The position numbers and the translations under genes were made by a program. From Mesostigma viride (Eukaryota; Streptophyta; Mesostigmatophyceae; Mesostigmatales; Mesostigmataceae): a stretch of 64,000 nucleotides of DNA. Positions 12,160 to 24,100 of the stretch are shown in pieces; positions within the stretch are counted from its first letter, which is position 1; every line of letters starts with the position of its first letter. Location: positions 310,001 to 374,000 of the forward strand of contig RPFO01000175.1 of assembly GCA_009746045.1 (NCBI GenBank), given 5' to 3'. Under the pieces are notes generated by a model. The model did no database searches. It saw nothing but the letters and a program-made list of their open reading frames with translations, and was not told the origin of the DNA.

Positions 12160-15100
12160 GTGGTAAAAATGATACACTTTCGAACTTTGTCTGTAATTGT
12201 CGCTTTTCCCAACGATACTCGATTTGCATGGATTTCGTTATGCCGGTCGTCATGGCATGCAGCACGCGAACGGGTGGGAGTTTTCGCCCTTGCGTCCGGT
12301 CGTCCAGGATTCAGTGCAATTAAGTTAAACACCGGGACGAAGCAGCCAACTGGCGCAAAAAGGGTTTTCGGAGATGAGAACCAGAATCCAGCGCAGCCTG
12401 AAGCCAAGGAAGTCAAGCGGCCGGGAGAATACAAGAAAGCCAAGAGGGTTATTGGGGAATTTTTCGCTGACAAGGCGTTTGAAGCGGCTCAGGCGATGAC
12501 AAAACCCGAGGGGCGGGGGCCGGCATTCGAGCAGATGATTGCTGGCTTTAACTCTAGGGCCGCTGAACTAGGTCACGGGCTGTATCATGAGGAGGCGAAA
12601 AAACTTTACAATCAGGATCGGATGGCAGAACTGAACAGGTTCTGGGTGGCTCGGATTAACGGCTTTTTTGATGGTCTGACCAAAAGCGACCCAGACAGAG
12701 ACGTCAGAATGGTGCTGATGTCCACGCTTTACTGTGGTGACGACTTGGAGAAGGAGTTTTCGGCCGCGGAGTTGGAGAAGCTGACGGGGACGGACGCCAA
12801 GAAGATTCGCGGAATTCGCGCGATTCGAAGGCAGCAGAAGCTGGACTACCTCAGACACGCGCAGGCTCGCCAGGGGCGCCCTTTGCCGCAATTCGTGATT
12901 GACGCGATAGTGGACGCGTGGATGCACGATGATGAGTCGCGCGCCTCCTCCCAGATGAAGGATGTCAAGCGCACTTACAGCAGGGAGGGTCATGGCAATC
13001 GCGGGGTGCTAGTTAGCATTTTGGGCAACCAATATGCTAAGTGGATGCAGTTTGGAAAGACCTTTCCAACGCCGTGCTGACCGCCTGAAACAGACAAGGG
13101 ACGAGAAAGATATGAGGTCCCGAAGTCCTAGCCGTCCGTGGCCGACTAGGGTACAGTCCTCTGGTATAGTGGACAGGACACGTGGCAGGCCGTGCCTGCA
13201 CAGGCTTAGCCTGACTATCACGTGACTGTGGTCCACGTAGACCAGAGGAGCAGCAGCCTGTGACTGGTGGACTACAGGAACTGGCACAGGTCTGCAAGGA
13301 TACTAGGCCTTGCAGGCTTGTGACAGGTCCTGTACTTCCTAGGTTGCAGAGTCTAGGCAAATCCAGTTCGTCCTGGCTCTGCACTGATGCCAGTGGACGT
13401 TGAGGATTTGCTTGCCTGCCTGCACGTGCCTCGTCACGCCGATGGGAACGAGGAACAACGCAAAGGATATAGCTTGGTCATGGGGGATGACCAGCTATCT
13501 TGGCAAGCACGAACCGAGGCTCCCACATTGGACGTGGAACCGCTCACCGTGGTCGTGGCTTGGTGCACGGGTTAAAAGGTTGCTGCCTTGCAACTTTGGC
13601 TCATCCCGTTGTGTGGCGTGAGAGACCAGGAACTCACAGTTCTGGCTGCTCGCTAACTCGTACTATTGCATTTCTGTTTGCAAGGTTTCATGTCGGCCGA
13701 GGCTCGGGTTACTCACCTGAGTCATCTCCCAGGCGCGAAGCAGCTCCAGAGTTGCCGGCGCGCGAAACGCATTCTACCCCTATAATCACCCGTCCAACGC
13801 TTCTACATTTGTGCAAGCGGCCCACGTTGCGAGGGGCCTTGCGGAAGGAGGTTGGGTCGCTGTGTTCGGTAACGCAGCAGGGCCGTCGGCAAACGACCCT
13901 GTGGTGATGAGGATTAGGGCGACGACGTCGCCAGGGGAAACAGGACGGGTCTGCACGGAGCGCCTCGTCGCCATTCGCGACGAAATTGCTTCGTTGATCT
14001 ACAGTTTAGAAGTTGCGTACCAGGGCGGGCACGTAACCATCCAGGCGCTGGACTTAGCGCGTGAAACGCTGGGCCAACTGGTGGCCATCTGTTTAGGTGG
14101 AACCAGATTGTATAATCACTGGGTGGCGACAAGCTCGCTGGGGGAGGGGACCGACGCGTCACATATCATACGGGACGCGCAGACGCGCGAGGCCGATAGT
14201 CCGTGGGATTCGGCCGAGGTGGTGGCTCAAACGTGTGAGCACCTGGTCAACATTCTGATCCAAGAGGCGCGTGGTCACGCCGATCACTGGGTGATCACTA
14301 CGCGGCCGCCGGGATTTGGTCGACCTTGGACACTCCGAGGTTGCAGAGCAGGCCAGGGGCGACTGGGCCGACGGTGACAGTCATCACCGGTCGAGACGTC
14401 CGACGAGGAGTTCCACGATCAGTTCGTGGACCGCCAACGGGAATCATAGCCCGCTCGTCACAACAGATTGACGAGGGTGACGGCACAAACGAGGGATACT
14501 CGGCCGGCGCAGGGCAGAGTTAAACATCCCTTTGAGCCGGAACACGATTTTGGGGAGATTGGTCGGGGCTCGCGGAACGACCGGCGAGGTGGTGGTAGTC
14601 GGTGGGTCAGGAATCTTCAGTGGTATCGCCGTGGCAGTGCGCCTAGACTGCCGGTAGAGCAGACAGCAGCCGGGAGGCCGGTGAGCCGTGTGCTCGGTCC
14701 TTACAACGCGGAGGAGGTCCGCTCAGTTCCACGCGTGGGGACACCGGTGGCGCGCACAGCGCAGGAGCGTGAGGAGGAGGCCATAGCTGAGAGCATCCAG
14801 CGGCTTCTTCCGGCAGCACCAGCGCTTGAGCCTGTTTTCCTTGTCTATCGCCTGTTTTGTTTTGCCATCCCACTGTATATAATGCCTCGTGGCAAACCGG
14901 GAGACGGCGACAAGGGCGAGATGGAGGCACCGGCTGGGCAAGCCAGGAGCCTCGGCAAGACAAGGAGCAGCTGGTGGGGGAGGCGATCCCAGCCAGCGAG
15001 GGCGATGGGGGAAAGAGACCAGGCAGCAAGAGACGGCACGAAGACTCGGTGGAGGAGGCGCGCAAGGCGCGGGCGCTAGGAGCATCTGATGCAATAACGG

Positions 15101-18100
15101 TGGCGAATGGGCAACCTGCCGTGGAGAAGCGTAAGAGGGACACCTCCGCTGACGGCAATGGTAAGAGGCCTCACGTGGATGTGCTCTCCCCTGTGCTTGC
15201 TGGCCCAAGTGGCGTTGTTGCTGTGACACCCACTGTGGTGGAGCCGGTGAAAGCGCTGCCAGGGTCGAGACCTCACATGAGTGCAGTCACGCTTATGAAT
15301 GGACAAAAGCCTCTTAACCCACCACTAGCACAGGAAGCCTAGACAAGTGGCTAGAGGACATGGAGCTGGTTGTGCTCTCCGTGGACCCCACTGTCAACCT
15401 AGTGCAAGTGTTTCACTCGTCCACGTGCAACAGGGACTCGTCAGAGCGTGTCAGGGAAAAGGCTAGGACTGGTGTCAAGGATAAGCTAACCTGGGCACAG
15501 TTCCTGGATGGGTTGAGGGAGGAGTTCTCTGACAAGGTTCTCAACCTCACCAACTACTATAAACATCAGTATGACACCTTTGAGATAGTGGGCCCTGTGG
15601 CAGAGGAATGGGCTAGGCTCAACCGTATCAGAGACAAGGGGGCCAAGTATGGCTTCCTGGTCACAGATAGGGCCTTGGCAGACTATTTCCTGGACCGTAT
15701 GGGTTTGAGTGTGGATGGGAGGAACAGTGCCCGCATGTTTCTTAACCAGACTGATGGCTCCTTGCGTGCTCTGGAGCTTGTAATCCTCAGCATAAGGAAG
15801 CCAGATCCTGCCTGCAAAGCTATCCAGTCCCATGGCAGCAATGCCACCTCCGCTGTGCAGGGCCAAGGTGATGTCCCCGGGTACCCAGCCCGTGATGGGG
15901 CAAGGCCCAACAAGCGTAAGCGCTTCAGGCGCCAGAGGCAGGGGGCTCAGGGTGGCAAGGGTGCAGGTTCCCAAGGAGGGGTTGGGAGCCAGCAAGCTGG
16001 TGGTCAGCAGGGTAAGGGTGGCCAAGGGCAAGGCAAGGGCCAAGCTCAAGGCAACCAGGGCAAGCAGGGTGGACAGTCTCAGGGAGGCCAGGGAAGCCTG
16101 GCAAGGGTGGGGCTGGGTCTGGGAAGAAGGGTGGAGCATGCTTTGTGTGTGGCAAGGAAGGTCACTGGCGTCGTGAGTGTCCTGACAGGAAGGCCAAGCC
16201 TGCTGGGGCAGGGGCCAGTCGGGGCAGCAGTGACTAGCTACATCATCCCCTGTAAATAGTCAATCACCCCTTGGGGAAGGTGTGTTGGATGTACATAAGG
16301 ATGGGGGTGTGCCCCTTGTGCAGCACCAAGGGTGTAAAGATGTTGTTCTTCCACTGGATTGCAATAACAATGCTGCAGCTGAATTCCCTATGCCTCATGC
16401 AGGTGGTGGGTCTCCAGCAGGTGCTGGCCTGGAGGGCCAAAGGACCTTGCTGGAAGGGCCTGGAGCGGTCCAGGGAGCAGGACCTGGCTTGGGGAGTCAG
16501 GATGGCCTGCAGGAAGGCCCTGGAACCTCAGGAGTGGATCATGTGTCCCCACACACGGTTCAGACGTCTCGCCAGGTCAGTACTGACAGAGTGCTGAGCT
16601 ATGCTGAGGCTGGCCATAGATTGCATCATATGTTTGGGCATTCTGGGCAGGCAGCAATGTTTGCTTGGAAGCTAGGTAGGGAGCCTTTGTGGGAGGCATG
16701 CCAGGCTGCTGCTGAGAACTGTGGTTGCCAGGAGAATGCTGTTCACCCACCTCAGTCCCATGCTAGGGAGCCTGCTAGGGAGCGTGGCGACATCCAGATG
16801 GATATCCAGCATATCAGGGGCTTGTATATATTGGTGGCAGTGGACAGGTTCAGCAGATATAGACTGATAGACGTTCTGCCTGGTATGCAGGAGCACCACT
16901 TGTTGTTGGGTATGAAGGCCCTGATCCCAGGCTTTGGGGTGTGCAAGAGTGTGCAGGCAGACTTGCAGTTTGACTGTTTGCTCAAGCATCAGGACCAGCT
17001 GCCTTGTAAGCTGGTAGTAGTCCCCAGGGAGAGTCATGGGCAGCAAGGGGCTGTAGAGAGATCCATACGTGAAGTGAAGACAGTGGTGCTAGCAGCAGAG
17101 TCAGTGCCACTTGTGGCATCTGCCTTAGAGAGGGCAGCCTGGTGTAAGGGGATAGAAGAGCAGCTGAACCACAGGGTTAACTATTACTTTGATGGTGTGG
17201 CTGTCTCTCCCCTGGCCCTGCAGTATAGCTTGTTACCTGAGAACGTGGTGCAGGCCAGTCTTAGGAAGGCAGATAGGTTATTTGCCCAGCTGAGACGTAA
17301 GGACAAGAACTGGAATGTGCTGAGGCCTCAGGTGGGGCTGAAGGTCAGGATGTGGAAGGAACCATCTATTCCAGGCAAGCGGGGGAAGTGGCAGGATGGG
17401 GTTGTCACTCGTGTGGAAGAAGCTAACAGATCTTGCCTGGTGGCTTTGGAAAAGGATCCAAGGCACGTGTACAGGTTGTCCTGGGCTCATGTCAAGGAAA
17501 GAAGGCCACATGCAATCTGGCCTGCAGACGGGCCAGGCCCTCCCAGCTGGGTTGAGGAGCCAGGCCAGAGCCAGGCAGCAGCAGCTAACAATCCTCTGGT
17601 AGTGGATGATGGTCTGTCCCTGCTGGAAGATGACGAGCAGGAGGAGGCTGCTGAAGCAACTGTCACAAGGCCAGAGGGGACGGGGCAGCCACCTAAGGCC
17701 CGGGGGCCTCTCATGGCGGACGTCATCCGAGCACTCATGCGCAGCAAACATGATCCCAAGGTATCCAAGCTCACGGGGTGGGGGTCGTGCTGGGCAGCTA
17801 CAATGGAGGTAGATACCAACTCACAGGTGTCTGTCATCAGGGAAGAGGATGCTGTAGGCTTACAGATGTCCCATCCCAGTTGCCTTGCTGTGTCTGATTT
17901 CTCAGGAAAGGTGTCCATGAAGATCCTTGGGGAAGTGAGTGTGCCTATCTTAGGGGTGCCCACCACGTTCTGTGTGGTAGAGGGCTATAAGGGGCCTGCC
18001 ATTCTGGGACAGAACTTCTTGTGCATGCCAGGGGTTACTTTGACCTCTGATGAGTTGGCACTAGAAGGCAGGGGCAGCCTCCCCCTTGAAAGATATCACT

Positions 18101-21100
18101 ATTCCCAGGGTCTTGCAGTGGCGGTGAAGGCTGTTAGGAGTCAGCCAGCTGAGGGTCCTCAGGTCAGGAGCCCATAGCTGAGGACTTGTTGATAATCCCA
18201 ACCACCTTTGATCCAAGGCAGTTAGGGGTAAACAGGTACCAGATAGCTGCTCACAGTCCTATTCCCTGGCGCCAGCTAGTCGAGATGATGCAGAGCCCCA
18301 AGATGGCTAAGGCATGGACTCTTGGCTTTGTTGCTTCTGGGCATGAGTGGATAGTTTCCAACTGTGCAGAACCTGTGGATGAGCTGCCAGAAGTTCACCA
18401 GCTGCTCAGATTGATGTTTGTCCTCAAGCTCAAGGAGGTTGATGGTGTCCAGGTGCCACATGTCAGACCAGTTGTAACCGAGTATCATGGCACTGGCCAG
18501 TTGTTAGATGAGGAGCTCTATACTCCAGGGATGCTGCATGACACGTGGAGGATTCTGCTGTGTATATTTCTGTCTTTTCTGGTTAAGGGTGTGCCCTATA
18601 GCTCTGTGCTGATTGATTTCAAGAGGGCTTTTCTCAAGGGTGACCAAGATCAGGCTAGGCAGACTTGGAGAGATATCCCTCCTTTCTTTGTGACTGTACC
18701 TGCTGTATGGAGAGCAGAGATAAAGGCCAGGTACCTGAGAATTCTGAAAGGGTTGGAAGGTCTCAGGTCCAGTCCCATTATCTGGAGAAAGAGCCTAGAG
18801 AAATTCTTGAAGAATACTTGTGGATTCTCAGTGTCTCCAGTGGATCCCTGTTTGTTCCAAGGGTCCTACAATGGTCTTCCTGTCTTTGCCTCACTGCATG
18901 GTGATGACCTGCATCTCATAGGTCCACCAGACTGGGTTAAGGCTGTCTTGGCTAAGATCCAGAAGCGGTTTGAGCTGGGTAAGATACAGCACATGGTGGA
19001 GAATGAGCCTATGGTCTTCTGTGGCATGCAGGCTACGTTGTTCCAAGCCAAGGGCTCGTGGTTCATCAGGATGGAGGGTGGTAAGGACTACCCACAGCAG
19101 ATTGTAGATGCATTGCAGGAGCCCATCACGCAGGCTAGGTGTGCTACCATCAGGGGCATGCTGGCATGGCTTGCAAGTATATGTGCCCCTGACTTGCTGG
19201 TTCTGAGTCGACTTACTGATTCCCAGCTGGTGTTAATCATCCCACGGTCCTAAATTTAGGACTTTGTCCTAAATCGTCCTAGTGGTCACTATAACCGAGG
19301 TACCGGGGGGGGGGTTCACTATATGGACCGTACCCCATGTGGACCGTACCCGGCATGATGTACCCGACCCGTGGTACCGGCACATGGTACCCGGATTCCG
19401 TACCCGGGTACCGGGTATAATGGCGGGAAAGTAGGTACCTCGACCAAAAATATAACCGATTTTGGAGCGAAAAAGTGGGTGCGGGAATGAAGTGAGGTGG
19501 ATATGGCGACCTGACAATCGTGGCCGGCGTTTTCACGTGCGTTTATCATTTCGGGCGCCCAGTAGCAAAAACGAAAGGTTGTTAGTTATGCTTAAAGGCT
19601 GTGAATATTTTCTGCGCAAGTTTTTATGTGTAGCGCTGTATCACAGCGGCACAACACAAATGGGTCGCAGATCGCCTGCTCGCGGAGGGTCGATTTTGGC
19701 ACAAACATGTTAGTGTATTAGCAATGGTGGTGCGAATCAAGCCAGGAAATTTTTGTGGACGATTTTTATTATAGTCTGGAGTTTAGAAACGGAGTATTTG
19801 ACATGGGAGCGCCTGGGCCGTGATATTCTTGCCCGATTTCCATTGTCGACCATGTTTTAGGGACGTTCAGGCTGGGCAGCGAGCGCACCTTATAGGTCTT
19901 CACTTTCGGTATTTCTTGGACCTAGAACGCAGCACAAGCGTGGTTTATATCATTGTCGAACCGGTTGGCCAGCTTTGGTGCGCTCAGCTCTCGGAAAGCT
20001 GACCTCGCTGCGGATTTCAGCGACTTTTTTGCAACCATCTGGAATGAGGCGACGTAAGTAGCAGGTAAGTGCCGGGTTGTCCTAGATCATGAGTGTAACT
20101 GGCAACGCTGTCGTGGTGTTTTGAGTCAGCCAGCTATGCCTAAAAAGAGGGGACGCTCTCTGTGCACATAACTGTCACACATAGTTGGTTTACGTCATAC
20201 AATTTTTTACGTCTCTATCTTCGTCGTCCGCTGCAGCTAAAACACACATGCGTAAGAGCAGTTTTACTCATGTGTTAGTTATAAACCATTGTCCTATGGC
20301 CTGCAGTCGTTCAGGGTGTTCTCAGACAGTATATACAGTATGGTTTACGTGTTACATGCACCCTGAATTCGCTCACAAAGCGTTGCATGTTAGCACAACG
20401 TTGTTTTGTAACTTGATTTGGCTGCATTCATGTGTTAGTTGCAATGCAAATGCAATGTTTTTTCATCGCTGGGTGGTGGCCAGCATGTCCGTGATGTCAA
20501 AGAAGGTTTGGCATATGCTTAGAGAAAGTTTACCGCAAGGGGTGGGCCATGTTCAAGCCGGGCAACCTCAGCAACCATGCAACCCTATATTGCATTACCT
20601 GCACCATCTGTGACACCGTTAATCACGCGTATATATAGAGGCAGCCACAGCAGGGTATGGCCTTGTTATACGCTGCCCCGCCATCCCAAGGCCTCGTAGG
20701 GTCCCCTAGCGCTTGTAAGATGCTCAAGGGACCGTGTGGATAGCATGGTCATGCGTTGACAATAATTGGTCCTAATGGTCCTAAAACCCACATTTTGGCC
20801 AAATTCGCGCTTTGAGGTCTGGCAGGTGGCAGGGCCCATTCATGCACTAAATGTAATTATTTGACCCCAGGTTTTTGATAGAAACTAAAAAAGTGTGTTA
20901 TCTGTCATGGGCACGAATGCCAGGGTCAAATTTTAATGTTTGCATATATATTTTTTAATTCCACTTGGTCCTAAATTTAGGACTTTTACTGGGAAGATGG
21001 ACACTGGTTGAGGTGGGTGCAGAGAGTGTGGTGCAGGCTGTCATGATGTCTCCCCCTCTCATACTGGGTCCTATGGATTTGTATAAGCCCCTTGACATGG

Positions 21101-24100
21101 TTCTCTATGTAGACAGTTCTATGGACAATAGGAAGGTCACAGAGGTCAGGGGCCGGGCAGCAGCATTAGTTACCCTGGAGCAAGATCACACCTCACTTGT
21201 TACCTGGTACAGTCGGTTGCAGAACAGGGTTACACCCAGCAGTGATATTGCTGAGTGCAGGGCAATCTGTGAAGGGCTGCATACTGCTCTTTACTTGAGG
21301 GAGCTCTTCTACCAGCTATGTCAAGTGGCTTCCTGTAGGTTGCAGCTGCACACACTGGTGAGGACTGATAGCATGGGCATGGTGCAATTTGTGCACAGGC
21401 AGCTGGCCAGGAGCAGGGACCTTGACTACTTGTTGCTCAAGGAGATGTCCTACCTAGCTCACCTTGAACATGTGCCTGGTGTGGACAACCCTGCAGATGC
21501 CCTCACCAAGCTGGAGGAGAAGGCGGAGAGGCAGTACCCCCTGCTCCGTGGGCTCATGGACCCCTTACACGGGCGGCCATAGAGACCAGGCCTTGCTTCA
21601 GCTTGGGTGCCCCCAGTGGGCTGCTTGACCAAAGTGCCAAGTGGTGACTGGTGCTTACTGGTTGACAGCCGGTCCTTCAGGGTTAGGTACACCCTCCTGG
21701 ACAGGAGCTGGTGTGGAATGTCACTCCTACCAGCTGAGAATCATGCCTGGCCCTCCCCATGGGGTTCAGAAGAGTCGCCAGGACTTAAGTCGACGCCTTT
21801 GGCCTCAAACAGTTAGGCCATGCAAGGGCAACCCGAATGTTGGTTCTTACAGGTTGCTGTACATATGTTTTCTAGTGCTTGTTTCCAACCTGTTGCTAAT
21901 AAAGAACCTGGTTGTGTGACCATGTGGAACATGGTTGCCAGGGGGCCACATTCTGGGTTATATAATGCTTGAATAAAACATAATCATGTCATGTCATTTC
22001 TCATGTTGTTCCCATGGTTGTACTGTTTCTCTTGTGTGAAGTTCCAGGTCATCTATAAACCTGGAGGTTGGGGTGGGGTTCAATTCCCCAGCAGAGCCAC
22101 AGCCTGGCATGAGTGATTCCTGGGCTTAACACCCAGTGAAGACATGGGCTCCCCAATGAGGCAGTATTTGTATAGGTGCTACCTGAGTCTCTTTGAGCAT
22201 AAAAGGGACAGGCTGGCCAAGGCGGGCGCCATAAGAACGGGCGCCTGTGATAACTGTGAAAGATCAGGAACTCACAATAGTACGTTCTTGGCATCCTGTA
22301 ATCCCAGCCATTGGACTAGGTAATGTGCCTTGACTTTAATCCAGCACCAAGTTCCCAAGGAAAGGTTGGGAGCTGACCAAGGGGTCAGGGGATAACCTGG
22401 GGTGACCTCTGATTCACTGGCCAGTACACCTAGCCTGGTCCAAGGGCAGATATGTTGTTACCCAAAGGAGGCAGGAACCTGGGCCCTCAAAGGTCTGATC
22501 AACCTCAAGGGACCAAGCGGTCTGTGGCTGAGTGGGCACAAGCAAGGTTAGGTTTGTTTCAAGCTGGTCCAGCTCCAAAAGAAGAAAGGGCTGGAGTTAG
22601 CATTTTGGGCAACCAATATGCTAAGTGGATGCAGTTTGGAAAGACCTTTCCAACGCCGTGCTGACCGCCTGAAACAGACAAGGGACGAGAAAGATATGAG
22701 GTCCCGAAGTCCTAGCCGTCCGTGGCCGACTAGGGTACAGTCCTCTGGTATAGTGGACAGGACACGTGGCAGGCCGTGCCTGCACAGGCTTAGCCTGACT
22801 ATCACGTGACTGTGGTCCACGTAGACCAGAGGAGCAGCAGCCTGTGACTGGTGGACTACAGGAACTGGCACAGGTCTGCAAGGATACTAGGCCTTGCAGG
22901 CTTGTGACAGGTCCTGTACTTCCTAGGTTGCAGAGTCTAGGCAAATCCAGTTCGTCCTGGCTCTGCACTGATGCCAGTGGACGTTGAGGATTTGCTTGCC
23001 TGCCTGCACGTGCCTCGTCACGCCGATGGGAACGAGGAACAACGCAAAGGATATAGCTTGGTCATGGGGGATGACCAGCTATCTTGGCAAGCACGAACCG
23101 AGGCTCCCACATTGGACGTGGAACCGCTCACCGTGGTCGTGGCTTGGTGCACGGGTTAAAAGGTTGCTGCCTTGCAACTTTGGCTCATCCCGTTGTGTGG
23201 CGTGAGAGACCAGGAACTCACAGTTCTGGCTGCTCGCTAACTGTGCTCGTTGCCGTTGAGGGAGCGCGCTATTACATGACCTCCAAGGAGGACATGTACA
23301 ATCACTTTCTCGAAAAGCACGCGTACTGGAACAAAAGGAGTGACCAGTATGATAAGGACGTGGGCATTCACGTGGGCTACACGACCTTCTGCAAATACGC
23401 GCCCGATTGCATCAAGGGCAAGTGGAAGGAGAGGAACCTGTGCGCGTGTGAGAAGCACGTCACCATGCAGTCGGCCATGGGGGCGTGGACCAAGCACTGC
23501 AATGCGAACCACGGCAAGAACTGCAAGTGTGGCGCGGAGTGTGCGGGATGCTCCAAGTACAGACTGCCGGACGGTACTTGCGGAATGTGGAAAGCCATTC
23601 ACTCGACGGACTGGATCAAGCACTTTCACTGCCCGGTGTCCGCCGAGACTGACGGCAGGGATAACGGGCTGCGTGAAGGGGGCGGAATGGGCGGGGGGAT
23701 GGAAGAGGGGGAGGGGGAAGATGAATGGCGGGGACGGGACCTGGAAGACCTCGACATTTCTGAGAGGCTGGTGGAGGACGAAGATGGGGTGCCGAGGACG
23801 GAGAGGGTTCACCGCATACTGAAGATGGCGTGTGTGGAGGGGTTCTGTCCTGAGGAATCATGCGGCATCCATAATAACTGGGTGCAGTGTGATCGGGACA
23901 AGAATTCCACGGAGATTCTGAATTCATGTCCCACGTAGCTCCCACAAAAACCAGCATCTTCATTAAAACAATAAGTGGAAGCATACATGTGACACTAATT
24001 GACATGCCCGGAGGCACGCCGTCCAAGGCCCTTCATGAAGTACGTTGCCCTAGAGGCAACCAAGACAAGGGTGGGTGGGTGGGGAGCAAAGAAAGAGGCC

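Larger units (their letters stand above)
13011..23242 (+). mobile_element. LTR retrotransposon, Ty1/copia-like, inserted in the DDE gene
   Basis: Two 648-bp LTRs (13011-13658 and 22595-23242) flank an internal region. They start AGTTAGC, end GCTAACT and are bordered by a 5-bp target duplication GTGCT. The parts in order are a gag-like region with a CCHC knuckle (to about 16260), integrase core (about 16600-17200), an aspartic-protease-like segment (about 17780-18030), RT (about 18190-19240) and RNase H (about 21000-21510). A purine-rich tract (aaaagaagaaaggg) precedes the 3' LTR. A 1.74-kb insert lies between RT and RNase H. The LTRs appear identical, so the insertion is recent. The coding part looks broken, with a handful of breaks. 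The stretch 13660-14850 holds an ORF I cannot place. Confidence 0.85.

Noticed and set aside
13034-13621. Several ORFs of 60-115 codons repeated at 22618-23205
   Set aside because: They lie inside the two LTRs and are duplicated only because the LTRs are.
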